Shown here: piece by piece, positions 44,601 to 52,806 of the stretch | Numbering within the stretch: position 1 is the first letter of the stretch | How the letters are laid out: every line of letters begins with the position of its first letter | Made by a program: the position numbers and the translations under genes | NCBI GenBank assembly: GCA_029260295.1 | Contig: JAJDDN010000005.1 | Location: forward strand, 1 to 64,000 | Reading direction: 5' to 3' | Length of the DNA: 64,000 nucleotides | Source of the DNA: Phycisphaerales bacterium | GTDB lineage: Bacteria > Planctomycetota > Phycisphaerae > Phycisphaerales > UBA1924 | The notes under the pieces: generated by a model | Told to the model about the DNA's origin: nothing | The model's input: the letters and a program-made list of their open reading frames with translations, nothing else | Databases searched by the model: none

Positions 44601-45193
44601 TTGGCGAAATGTTCGTTGGCCCAGAGGTCAAAGTCGTCCCAAGTCGCGGCGAGCTTGCCACGGGTGGGGTTGTTGAAGACGGGGTACTTGAGGCGGTCGG
44701 GATCGTAGAGATCGAGGATGCTTGACTGGGCGTAGGCGGAGGTTTTGCCTTGGTTGTTTGGGTGGAGGGGGTTGCCTTCGATCTTTGTAGGACGGCCGGC
44801 GTGTGTTTCGATCAGGAGGCCTTCCATGCCTCCGCCTGGGAGGGCCATTGCGGTGGCGAAGAAGAGTGGGCGGCCCGGGATGACATGCTCGGGGACATTG
44901 CTTGCGTAGGGGAGGATCTTGCGGTCTGGGCGGCGGCAGCCTGGGATGGTTGCGGCACCGGCGAGGGCCATCGATGCACCCATGACTTTGATGAATGAAC
45001 GGCGGGAGGTGTCGTCCATGATCGAGGCATCGACGGGGAACTCACGCTCCAAGAGTTCTTTGAACTCTGGAGTCGCGGAGTACTCTTCCATGCTGCGCCA
45101 GTACTTGCGTCCTGAGACTTTGCCCAGCTCTGGGGCGTCTTCTGGGATGTCGATCTTGTCGTGCGTCGAAGGGCATTGATCGAGTGTGCTCAT
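41609..45193 (-). CDS. actB: Alternative complex III subunit ActB (molybdopterin oxidoreductase-like, Fe-S)
   Basis: The large periplasmic iron-sulfur subunit, 1194 residues. A Tat-type signal (SRRSFIKVMGASMALAGA, about 63-80) ends in IPGC, so it is likely exported folded and lipidated. Residues about 110-800 resemble the molybdopterin oxidoreductase fold, which in ACIII has lost its cofactor. The C-terminal part is a ferredoxin-like domain with CTGCATCTVACQ (about 858), CVHCESAPCETVCP (about 918), CIGTRYCANNCP (about 946) and CTYCIQRV (about 1035), the usual ligands for three [4Fe-4S] and one [3Fe-4S] cluster. The tail is His/Asp-rich. Confidence 0.96.
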   Translation of the reverse strand: MSTLDQCPSTHDKIDIPEDAPELGKVSGRKYWRSMEEYSATPEFKELLEREFPVDASIMDDTSRRSFIKVMGASMALAGAATIPGCRRPDRKILPYASNVPEHVIPGRPLFFATAMALPGGGMEGLLIETHAGRPTKIEGNPLHPNNQGKTSAYAQSSILDLYDPDRLKYPVFNNPTRGKLAATWDDFDLWANEHFAKFDATQGAGLVFVIENQSSLIGEHMRMQILRRWPRAAFVAWDPAESHGQANGSKAFLGQPHWARYNLSKASRIISIGEGQIDQGPEAMRLARELSASRKLLSHNDEMSRLYAVESKPSSIGVMADHRFRVAPSQLHNFTIALAKAVLLNTAGSGHRLPDVEVAGVSKSEIQAIADDLFENRGHAVVIPSDELTSEAWALCQVINDALKATDEGIVEFFPMVANNPMSSGHSLLRLTDALNKGVVDTLVCVGANPLYNAPGSLGFADAFAKAKHTVTLSTTASETADASTWSLNGTHYLESWDAVYGIDGQVAVAQPMIAPLYDPARSHIEFLDGILSAGNEHPQSSDGYTLVQESLRSFMQLEVGPFGKVWKEALHNGVVANTIRVPSNATLNSERVISNIKNNGPQSAPGQSHLDVQFYTDRYNIGQSANNGWLQELPEFGTSVVWDNPLLLSPNTAKSLGVLPLHTSQDEFNPYTKAQMPQAQLVNITLDGRTMIMPAWILPGMADNTVAIKLGYGRTNAGRVGNQVGFNSFDVKTVTGMLAAGATITKAKDTYTIASTQNHWSMEGRDTIVRAMDKKWFDKHAEAGIKEVPDLIYGKFSPDAVSHLNTAEQLGELAHTPPNISAYDNPQNASPADAAPGSAFSKNPQWGMSIDMNACTGCATCTVACQSENNIPVVGKSEVAKGREMAWIRIDRYFTGDDLNNPEEIFNQPLACVHCESAPCETVCPVNATTHGKEGTNDIAYNRCIGTRYCANNCPYKVRRFNFFDYAPAKFNGGLNPNYASKAIADKFEETAGQDRTFNQNLIPPRLRKKLDEISKMKFNPDVTVRSRGVIEKCTYCIQRVNAARQDVKIQGIWSEKDQVGPIPDGFFEVACQQACPTDAIAFGDILDPNSRVSKERDSHRTYALLGYLNTRPRTTHMMRVRNPNPAIHVFDEHDPLDHSGGHDDGKKSGSHGSDSHEPAADTTGGQHSAVFTDSVKKYLDQGYSLSLKVIS

Positions 45194-45257
45194 GGTTCGG
45201 TCTCGCGTGGTCGTTTGGCTTATGGATAAGTCAGTCGATTGAAATCAGAAGTGAGGA

Positions 45258-45956
45258 TTAGAAATGGCAGGCGCTGCAGTTGTCTGGCGGATCCCGCAGC
45301 AGGGTATCTTTGAGTGCTTCGGGGGTCATGCCCTCGTGGACACGCTCTGAAGCATCTTTGCCGAACCATTCGTTCTGGACCCAGTACAGATCAGTGACCT
45401 TGTCCTTGGGGACGAGGTTCTTTTCTGGGTTCCGGTGGCAATCGAGGCACCAGCCCATTGATAAGGACTCGGCTTGGGCGACGACGGGCATGTTGTTGAT
45501 GGCGCCGTGGCAGGTGTAGCAGCTCACGCCGGCGTTGACATGGGCGTTGTGTGGGAAGGTTGCGTAGTCTGGGACAACATGAATATTGCGCCAGGGGATG
45601 GGGGTGTCCGTTGCGTATGCGTCGCGGATGAACTGAACTTTTTCGGTGGTTGCGGTGGCGGTTGGCCCGAGCTTGCCTTCTTCATGGCAACCGAAGCAGG
45701 TCTGGACCGGTGGGACATTTGCGTGCCAGGAGTCTTCGACATTGGTGTGGCAGTACCGGCAGTCCATACCGAGCTTGCCGGCGTGGATTTGGTGGTTGAA
45801 GCCTGTGCTTGGTTGGGTTGGCATGTAGCCAACTTCCCAGAACTTTGGGGTGGCGTAGTACCACATGCCTGCGATGACGGGGATCACCGCGGCGTGCACA
45901 CCGATGAGGAGCACTGTGGGGACGCTGTTCATCCACTTTGGAAATATAGGTTTCAC
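45258..45956 (-). CDS. actA: Alternative complex III subunit ActA, pentaheme cytochrome c
   Basis: A 232-residue exported cytochrome with one N-terminal membrane anchor (about 11-32) and five CxxCH sites: CRYCH (about 62), CFGCH (about 82), CYTCH (about 133), CLDCH (about 153) and CSACH near the C-terminus. Five hemes is the known count for ActA. It receives electrons from ActB and relays them to ActE and the oxidase. It is the first gene of the long minus-strand respiratory operon; the divergent gap to ctaA presumably holds its promoter. Confidence 0.95.
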   Translation of the reverse strand: MKPIFPKWMNSVPTVLLIGVHAAVIPVIAGMWYYATPKFWEVGYMPTQPSTGFNHQIHAGKLGMDCRYCHTNVEDSWHANVPPVQTCFGCHEEGKLGPTATATTEKVQFIRDAYATDTPIPWRNIHVVPDYATFPHNAHVNAGVSCYTCHGAINNMPVVAQAESLSMGWCLDCHRNPEKNLVPKDKVTDLYWVQNEWFGKDASERVHEGMTPEALKDTLLRDPPDNCSACHF

Positions 45957-46194
45957 TCGATAGGCTCCAATGCGTTCGAATAAGGACCGCGCCTGCGGGC
46001 CTGTCGACGAAAACCAAACCCTCTATTAAAAAGGGTTTGGGAATCGCGGACAGCGTAGCATGCAAAATGGCCCTGTGGTGTGCTGCTGGGCCATAATTTC
46101 GGATGTTTTTCAAGCCTATATTTACATGAACGACTGAGCATTGGCAGTTGAGACATTCTCTCAATTGCGGCGAGTCGCAACAGGGACACAACCT
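45957..46194. promoter_or_regulatory. Divergent control region between actA and ctaA
   Basis: No gene is seen in these 238 bp. Two inverted repeats stand out: AAACCCT (46016-46022) with AGGGTTT (46032-46038), and ATGGCCC (46067-46073) with GGGCCAT (46088-46094). Either could be an operator controlling both the respiratory operon and heme A synthesis. Confidence 0.4.
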
Positions 46195-47664
46195 ATGACC
46201 ACACAACAAGTTACGCCTGCTTCCACATCAACGCCGCTCGCAAACCCCTATATTGGGGTCTCAACAACGATTGGGGTCGCGGGCGTACTGCTGATGGGGG
46301 TGGTGAGCTGGGTGATGCTGCTTGTCAACAGAGACCTGCATGTTGGGATAATCGTTGGAGTTTCTTTGGCGGTGTATGCGGGGCTTGTTTTCCTGTTTCT
46401 CAGGAATGTGGCGAGTCGACAGAGTTTGGTCGGCGCGGCCGCAGGGCTGATCGGAGGGGCGGTTTCGGTGATTTTCATTGGATCGCTGATGACCGAGCGG
46501 GTGAAGGTTCTCGATAGCACCCAATCTCAATCGTCGATGGATCTTGGGGGCTTGCAGTTTGAGAAGACTGTGATGAACGGGACAGTGGTGTTTGAGCCGG
46601 GCGGTTTTACGGGGGGCGGGATCGCGATTGGTGCTGGTGTGGTTGTGGGGATGATCTTGCTTGGGTGGCTGGCGGGGAAACTGCGGGCTCGGAATGTGCA
46701 GTATGTGGTGAAGGATATTGATTGGCGGGCTCGGTTCGCTTGGGTGGTGGCGCTGAGTTACTTGCCTTTGATTGCGGTTGGGGGATTGGTGACGAGCACA
46801 GAATCGGGGCTGGCGGTGCCTGACTCGGTGACGACTTATGGATCGATTGGGATTTTCTTTCCGTTGTCGCTGATGGGCGAGATCCGGATTTATCTGGAGC
46901 ACTCGCACCGGATCTTCGGGACCTTTGCGGGGATCGCGACGATTATTTTGGCGGTGCGGATGTTTGGGGCTCCTTCACGGATGCTGCCTCGGTTGATGAG
47001 CGTTGTGCTGTTGCTTGCTGTGATTTTGCAGGGGGTGATGGGTGCGTTGCGGGTATCTGAGCAATCGCAGGCACTGGCCTCGCTTCATGGTGTGCTTGCT
47101 CAGTTGGTGTTTGCGCTGGCGATCGCGACGGGGGTTGTGTGCTCTCGTCGATGGGAAGGGATCACGCCGAGTAACGAGGGGATCGGGTATGCCAAATCTA
47201 CGCGGCTGATGCTGCTGATTGCTACGGTGGCTCTTTCGATTCAGTTGGTCTTTGGGGCGATGACGCGGCATCTTGATTCTGGGCATGCCTTGATGTCGCA
47301 TATCGGGTTCTCGTTTATTGTGGTCTTGCTTGTGATAATCGCGGGGGCTAAGTGCATCCGGGTTGGGAAGATTGATCGTGGTGTTGCTGGGGGTGCGGGG
47401 GCGATCCGGCCGTATGGTGCGATGGTTCATGCGCTTGTGATGCTGCAGTTCACGCTTGGGTGGGGTGCTCTTGCGATGACCAAGACGGGGGACGAGGGGC
47501 ATCCTGAGCTTCCGACCTCGACCGAGCTTGCTAGTGCACAAGGGATCCGGGTTGGCGAGGCGATTATGGCGACTTCTCACCATTTGATCGGGGCTTTGCT
47601 GATTGCGACGGTGATTGGGGCGCTGGTTTGGGCCTTGCGTATCGCATCGCGGCCCCAAAGCTGA
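46195..47664 (+). CDS. ctaA: Heme A synthase (COX15/CtaA family) with extended N-terminus
   Basis: Converts heme O to heme A for the neighbouring caa3 oxidase. In the 489-residue protein the COX15 domain begins near residue 170, with GGLVTSTESGLAVPD (about 201), the heme-ligand EHSHRIFG (about 235), VMGALRVSEQSQALASLHG (about 279) and MTRHLDSGHALMSHIGF (about 354). Residues 1-165 are an additional module of four or so membrane helices and a polar loop, making the protein longer than the usual 300-360. The ATG at 46195 was chosen over a TTG at 46141. Divergent from actA. Confidence 0.88.
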   Translation: MTTQQVTPASTSTPLANPYIGVSTTIGVAGVLLMGVVSWVMLLVNRDLHVGIIVGVSLAVYAGLVFLFLRNVASRQSLVGAAAGLIGGAVSVIFIGSLMTERVKVLDSTQSQSSMDLGGLQFEKTVMNGTVVFEPGGFTGGGIAIGAGVVVGMILLGWLAGKLRARNVQYVVKDIDWRARFAWVVALSYLPLIAVGGLVTSTESGLAVPDSVTTYGSIGIFFPLSLMGEIRIYLEHSHRIFGTFAGIATIILAVRMFGAPSRMLPRLMSVVLLLAVILQGVMGALRVSEQSQALASLHGVLAQLVFALAIATGVVCSRRWEGITPSNEGIGYAKSTRLMLLIATVALSIQLVFGAMTRHLDSGHALMSHIGFSFIVVLLVIIAGAKCIRVGKIDRGVAGGAGAIRPYGAMVHALVMLQFTLGWGALAMTKTGDEGHPELPTSTELASAQGIRVGEAIMATSHHLIGALLIATVIGALVWALRIASRPQS

Positions 47665-47692
47665 TAGTCTGGAACTGACAGGACAAGAATCC

Positions 47693-47715
47693 GAAGAGTC
47701 CTATAGGACTCTTTC
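47693..47715 (+). terminator. Perfect palindrome after ctaA, possible terminator
   Basis: AAGAGTCC (47694-47701), loop TATA, GGACTCTT (47706-47713), then TC. The stem is perfect, but the T-run is short. Confidence 0.45.
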
Positions 47716-47841
47716 TGCGTATGGGATCTTGTATTGGTTCTAGCTGGATGTCCTGTTTCTCGCTTGTTTCATGGGGAATGCAATCTCTGGATCGCATTGG
47801 CGTTGTCCCGGTAAGCGTGAGAAGCGCCGATGTGGAGATCG

Positions 47842-49383
47842 ATGATGCCTGCACTTGGAACAAAGCCTGTAAAAACGACCGATTCGATCGCGGCGATCAA
47901 GAGCGAGGACTTTGGATACACCGAGGCCCGGCATTTGCTCTTGCGTGCTGGCTTTGGGGGGACCGACGAGCAGATCCGCACGCTGGCGAGATGGGGGCCT
48001 GAGAAGTCGGTGGATCATTTGGTCAACTACAGCAAGATCAAAGCCGACGACGCGGGGGCCGATGCGTTTAAGGAGGACATCATCCGGCCGCTGACACGCG
48101 AGGAACGGCAGCGGGTCAACAAGGCACGCGAAACTGGGGATGAAGACACGCTGGCGCAGTACCGGACCGAACGGCAGCGGCGGCAGCGCGAAGACCGACG
48201 GCAGATGCGGGATATCCAGCGTACATGGATTACGAGGATGATTGAATCGCCGCGGCCGCTCGAAGAAAAAATGACGCTGTTCTGGCATGGGCACTTCGCG
48301 ACGAGCTTCCGCGGGGTTGAAGATTCGTACCACATGTACGCACAAAATCGGATGTTCCGCGGCAACGCGATGGGGAATCTGGGCGACCTGCTCCTAGGGA
48401 TCGTCCGCGATCCCGCGATGCTCAAGTACCTCAACAACAACCAGAACCGGAAGGACTCGCCCAACGAGAATCTTGGGCGTGAGCTTCTTGAGTTGTTCTC
48501 GCTTGGGGAGGGGAACTACACCGAAAAAGATATCAAGGAGGCGGCGCGGACGCTGACCGGGTTTACCTTTGAAGATAATGACTTCCGATTTAATCGGAAC
48601 CAGCACGACCAAGGCTCGAAGTTTGTGCTTGGGTCGAGCGGGAACATCGACGGCAACTCGTTGATCCCGGTGATCCTGAAACAAGAGGCGTGCGCGTTGT
48701 TTATTGTGCTCAAGCTGTACCGGTTCTTTGTGCGGGATATCCCGATGGATCTGTCTGCGATTGATACTGGGAGCCGGAAGGCGATCCTGCGTCTGGCGCA
48801 GATGTTTCGGCGGGGGAACTATGAGATCAAGCCTGTGATTCGGAAGCTGTTGTTGTCGAAGCATTTTTATGACCCGATCAATACCGGGAGCAAGATCAAG
48901 AGCCCTTGCGAGTTGTTGATTGGTTCGGTGCGGTCGCTGCAGGTGCCTGTGCGGGATATTGGGATTGTGACCGAGGCGATGGAGCTGATGGGACAGTCGG
49001 TGTTCTTGCCTCCGAGTGTCAAGGGCTGGGACGGGGGGCGGAGCTGGATTAATACATCGACGATGTTTGTGCGGCAGAATACGCTGATTTATTTGCTGAC
49101 CGGTGCGCTTCCGACTCGGTCATTGCTTCTTAAGGACCGGGCGTATTTCGATGCTCTTGCGCTTGTGCCGAGTTTGAATACGCCTGGGGATTCAGATCCG
49201 AGCGACGAGCAGATTGTTCGTGAGCTTGCGATGGTGACGCTTGGGCAGGCGGGTGACGATGTTGTTGATTCGGTGCTGAGCGGGGCTCGGGGAAGTCGGG
49301 GCGAGGGGGCGATGCGGAGCAATGAGGTGGTGGTGCGTGCGTTGGTAATGTTGACCTCGATGCCGGAGTATCAGTTGTGTTAA
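47842..49383 (+). CDS. DUF1800 family protein
   Basis: A 513-residue member of DUF1800, common in planctomycetes and almost always beside DUF1501. Family-type stretches are YTEARHLLLRAGFGGTDEQI (about 25-45), MTLFWHGHFATSF (about 144), NPNENLGRELLELFSLGEGNYTE-like NENLGRELLELFSLGEGNY (about 205) and PPSVKGWDGGRSWINT (about 392). The function is unestablished; an extracytoplasmic role is usually assumed from the partner. No clear signal peptide is seen here. GGAG lies 4 bases before the chosen ATG at 47842; ATG at 47830 is possible. Confidence 0.9.
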   Translation: MMPALGTKPVKTTDSIAAIKSEDFGYTEARHLLLRAGFGGTDEQIRTLARWGPEKSVDHLVNYSKIKADDAGADAFKEDIIRPLTREERQRVNKARETGDEDTLAQYRTERQRRQREDRRQMRDIQRTWITRMIESPRPLEEKMTLFWHGHFATSFRGVEDSYHMYAQNRMFRGNAMGNLGDLLLGIVRDPAMLKYLNNNQNRKDSPNENLGRELLELFSLGEGNYTEKDIKEAARTLTGFTFEDNDFRFNRNQHDQGSKFVLGSSGNIDGNSLIPVILKQEACALFIVLKLYRFFVRDIPMDLSAIDTGSRKAILRLAQMFRRGNYEIKPVIRKLLLSKHFYDPINTGSKIKSPCELLIGSVRSLQVPVRDIGIVTEAMELMGQSVFLPPSVKGWDGGRSWINTSTMFVRQNTLIYLLTGALPTRSLLLKDRAYFDALALVPSLNTPGDSDPSDEQIVRELAMVTLGQAGDDVVDSVLSGARGSRGEGAMRSNEVVVRALVMLTSMPEYQLC

Positions 49384-49417
49384 AGTACTTGTTAATGTGC
49401 TCCTTGGAGATGAAGCT

Positions 49418-50779
49418 ATGAGTAATCATTTGAACCCGGGCGATATCAAGGCGTGGACGCGGCGGGATTTTTTGCAGTCTTCGACACTGTTTGCGTCGGC
49501 GGCTCTGACCGTGCCCGCGTTTGTGCAGAGCTCTGCTCTTGCGCTGCCTCGCCCGATGATGGGGCTGAGCTCGATCGCGGGGGTTGATGAGGACCGGGTT
49601 CTTGTTGTGATCCAGTTGTCGGGGGGCAACGACGGGCTCAATACGCTGGTGCCTTATGGGGATGATGCGTATCAGCGGGTTCGGTCTCGGATTGCGTTGT
49701 CGGCCAATGAGGTGCTGATGCTCAACCGGAACGGGGGGCTTGGATTGCATGGCTCGATGAGCGGATTCAAGGAGTTGTATGATGAAGGCATGTGCGCGAT
49801 TGTGCAGGGGGTTGGGTATCCGAACCCGAACCGGTCGCACTTTGCGTCGATGGATATTTGGCATACGGCTGACACCGCGGGGACCGGGGACGGGTGGCTT
49901 GGGAAGTATGTGGACTCGCAGTGTTGCGGGTATGGGTCGGGGACGCCTGGGGCTCAAACAGCTTCAAATCAAGGGGCAAATCAGGTTCAGGCTGACCCCC
50001 CACCGCCTTTGATTGCTATTGGCAAGACGGCGCCGCTTGCGCTCCACGGGCGGACGATGATGCCTGTAGCGATTGAAAGCGCGGATATGTATCAGTGGAC
50101 CGGCGAGAAGATGGGGAAGGATCTGAACAAGGCGTATATCGGGTCGATCGAGGATCGCAGCGAGGCCGATATGGCTTCGGGGGCTGATGATAACAAATCG
50201 TTCCTAGTGCGGACGGCGATGGATGCGCAGGTGTCGAGCAAGAAGATCCGGAAAGCTGTGGACGAGAAATCGCTTGTGCAATATCCAAACTCGAAACTGG
50301 CTAGCCAGCTGAGTATGGTCGCGTCGATGATCCGTGCGGGGATGCCTACGCGGGTGTTTTATGTGTCGCATGGGAGCTTTGATACGCACGCCAATCAGGG
50401 CGGGGCGCAGGGCACGCACGCACGGCTGTTGCAGCAACTTTCCGAGGCGGTCGGGGCGTTCTATAAAGACCTCAAGGCGCAGGGGAACGAGGGGCGTGTG
50501 CTGAGTTCATGTTTCTCTGAGTTTGGGCGAAGGGTCGGGCAGAACGGATCCGGGGGGACTGACCACGGGACGGCGGCGCCGATGTTCTTGTTTGGGCCGA
50601 TGGTGAATCCGGGTTTGCACTCAAGGTATCCATCGCTGACGAATCTTGATAACGGGGACCTGAAATACACGGCTGATTTTCGGCAGGTGTATGCGGAGAT
50701 TCTTGATGGCTGGCTGAGCGCCAAGAGCAGCGATGTGCTCGGGCGTGGGTACAAGCATCTGCGGGTGCTTAAGAGCTAG
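49418..50779 (+). CDS. DUF1501 family protein, Tat-exported
   Basis: A 453-residue DUF1501 protein, paired with DUF1800. A twin-arginine signal (WTRRDFLQSSTLFASAA, about 14-30) precedes the mature domain, which opens with VLVVIQLSGGNDGLNTLVPYGD (positions about 58-79), continues with HGSMSGFKELYDEGMCAIVQGVGYPNPNRSHF-region residues near 108-139, and has SEFGRRVGQNGSGGTDHGTA (about 367). The alkaline-phosphatase-like superfamily relation suggests a metal-dependent hydrolase, but no substrate is known. GGAG lies 8 bases before the ATG. Its end overlaps the convergent gene by 11 bp. Confidence 0.92.
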   Translation: MSNHLNPGDIKAWTRRDFLQSSTLFASAALTVPAFVQSSALALPRPMMGLSSIAGVDEDRVLVVIQLSGGNDGLNTLVPYGDDAYQRVRSRIALSANEVLMLNRNGGLGLHGSMSGFKELYDEGMCAIVQGVGYPNPNRSHFASMDIWHTADTAGTGDGWLGKYVDSQCCGYGSGTPGAQTASNQGANQVQADPPPPLIAIGKTAPLALHGRTMMPVAIESADMYQWTGEKMGKDLNKAYIGSIEDRSEADMASGADDNKSFLVRTAMDAQVSSKKIRKAVDEKSLVQYPNSKLASQLSMVASMIRAGMPTRVFYVSHGSFDTHANQGGAQGTHARLLQQLSEAVGAFYKDLKAQGNEGRVLSSCFSEFGRRVGQNGSGGTDHGTAAPMFLFGPMVNPGLHSRYPSLTNLDNGDLKYTADFRQVYAEILDGWLSAKSSDVLGRGYKHLRVLKS

Positions 50780-51278
50780 TTACCAGATTGGGATCGAGGT
50801 CTTCCTGAGAGAGATCGAGGTCTTTGAGTGTAATGGTCTGGCCGCATTCTGGGCATTGGACCGCTTGTTGGCCGTCCTGATCGATAACTTTGAGGCCCAA
50901 GAGTGAGTAGCCGCATTTACTGCACAGGGCTTGGCTGAGCTGTTTTCGGATGGAGAGATGGAGCAGTCGGTCGCGTGCGAGTAGAAAGCAGATCGCTGGG
51001 AACCAACCCATTCCGGTGAAGATTGCGAGCATGTACAGCATTTGCAGGCCGCCGCTATAGCCAAGGGTTTGGGTGAGCGTTTTTCCTAGGTATATGAACA
51101 ATACCGCGAGTGGTATCCAGAGGATGAATGAGGCGACGAGGATAAAGGCCAAGAAGGCGTTGCCTTTCCAGGCCCCGTGTCTTTGCTTTGCTCGAGTGAT
51201 GAATCGTTTGCAGGCCTCGTCGTCGAACTTGTCGAGTTCTGGGTAGGCGCGGTAGATTTTTTTAGTGAGGATTCTCAT
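50769..51278 (-). CDS. Two-span membrane protein with C-terminal zinc ribbon
   Basis: A 169-residue protein of unknown function. Two hydrophobic segments (about 43-66 and 75-101) are followed by the zinc ribbon CSKCGYSLLGL ... CPECGQTI (about 118-145) and an acidic tail. The ribbon closely resembles those at 205-990 and 3600-5537, although the membrane parts are unrelated. Its ATG overlaps the stop of the preceding gene (ATGA), so the two are coupled. Confidence 0.75.
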   Translation of the reverse strand: MRILTKKIYRAYPELDKFDDEACKRFITRAKQRHGAWKGNAFLAFILVASFILWIPLAVLFIYLGKTLTQTLGYSGGLQMLYMLAIFTGMGWFPAICFLLARDRLLHLSIRKQLSQALCSKCGYSLLGLKVIDQDGQQAVQCPECGQTITLKDLDLSQEDLDPNLVTSS

Positions 51279-51859
51279 GGGGATGTACGGGGGTCTTTAC
51301 GCACCAGTACAGGGATGGGATCCGAGGATTGGATTCCTATTGGGGGGGTGGTCATGGGGAGTGAGATGGGGAGTGTGGAGCCTGATTCGCTTTGGCCACT
51401 GAAGCGGATGCTGAAGTTGCCTCCGGCAATTTGCTCTTGGGTCAACTGGAGCTCATATTGCTGATCGGCGTTTGGGACGGTGTTGACACTCTGTATTGTG
51501 GTGATGCCGGTGTCGCCTCGGGCGGGTTGTTCGATTTGATAGGTGAAGGGTCCGGGCTCGGTACCGATGAGTTCCGTTGGGATGTAGAGCACGACGCCTC
51601 CGGGCCAGTCTCGGGGGTCGATGGGAGTGCGTTCTCTGATGGCTTTGTTGGCGTTGGCTACAGCGTCTGGGTCTCGGCCGGCGAGCCATTGGCCTAGGGC
51701 GTTGGCGTTTCCTGTGTCTCCGGCGCCGGCTCCGACTGGGGGGGCGCCGGCCATGAGTTTGTCTTTGTCGAGGGTGACGAAGATCCAGGTCATGATGAAG
51801 GTGATGCAGATGAAGGGCATCGCGAGCCAAGCGGTGAGGATGACGGTTTGCTTTCGCAT
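51275..51859 (-). CDS. Uncharacterised exported/anchored protein
   Basis: I do not recognise this 194-residue protein. One N-terminal hydrophobic segment (about 8-28) anchors or exports it. The rest is polar, with VVLYIPTELIGTEPGPFTYQI (about 88) and a beta-rich C-terminal half (YELQLTQEQIAGGNFSIRFSG). The ATG at 51857-51859 (MRKQTVILTAW) was chosen; the open frame continues far upstream only through repeats. Coupled with the zinc-ribbon gene downstream. Confidence 0.7.
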   Translation of the reverse strand: MRKQTVILTAWLAMPFICITFIMTWIFVTLDKDKLMAGAPPVGAGAGDTGNANALGQWLAGRDPDAVANANKAIRERTPIDPRDWPGGVVLYIPTELIGTEPGPFTYQIEQPARGDTGITTIQSVNTVPNADQQYELQLTQEQIAGGNFSIRFSGQSESGSTLPISLPMTTPPIGIQSSDPIPVLVRKDPRTSP

Positions 51860-51885
51860 GGGGGATGGTATGGGATCAAATGAGT

Positions 51886-51925
51886 GAAGACACGGCTTGC
51901 CGAAGACGGTCAAGCCGTGGCACCC
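51886..51925. repeat. Variable-arm hairpin repeat, CACGGCTTG type
   Basis: Head GAAGAC, arms CACGGCTTG (51891-51899) and CAAGCCGTG (51911-51919) around CCGAAGACGG and T, tail GGCACCCGG. Same arm word as the copy at 1221. Confidence 0.9.
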
Positions 51926-51952
51926 GGCATTAGGCATAGGGGAAGAATAAGA

Positions 51953-52004
51953 GAAGACCTCCTTTGCCCACCCGAAGACGGTTGGGTCAGAAGGAGGGCA
52001 CCGG
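51953..52004. repeat. Variable-arm hairpin repeat, long CCTCCTT type
   Basis: Head GAAGAC, outer arms CCTCCTT (51958-51964) and AAGGAGG (51991-51997), inner arms CCCA (51967-51970) and TGGG (51983-51986), cap CCG-AAGA-CGG, tail GCACCGG. The two-part arm makes it longer than other copies. Confidence 0.85.
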
Positions 52005-52022
52005 CCACTTGGGAAGAGGAAG

Positions 52023-52066
52023 AGAAGACCCGAAGGAGGAAAAGAATCCTCCGACGAGGCACCCGG
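52023..52066. repeat. Degenerate hairpin repeat without the constant cap
   Basis: Head GAAGAC and tail GGCACCCGG are present, but the centre is GGAGGA, loop AAAGAA, TCCTCC in place of the CCGAAGACGG cap. Confidence 0.65.
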
Positions 52067-52084
52067 ATCAGAATGAACGCTGAG

Positions 52085-52112
52085 AAAAAACCCGGAGGGA
52101 TGCTCCGGGTTT
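52085..52112 (-). terminator. Rho-independent terminator of the superoxide dismutase gene
   Basis: Stem AAACCCGGAG (52088-52097) with CTCCGGGTTT (52103-52112). On the minus strand the stem is followed by six T. Confidence 0.88.
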
Positions 52113-52146
52113 GAGAGTTGTTGATTAGATCGACAGCTTGGATCGA

Positions 52147-52806
<660 letters not shown>

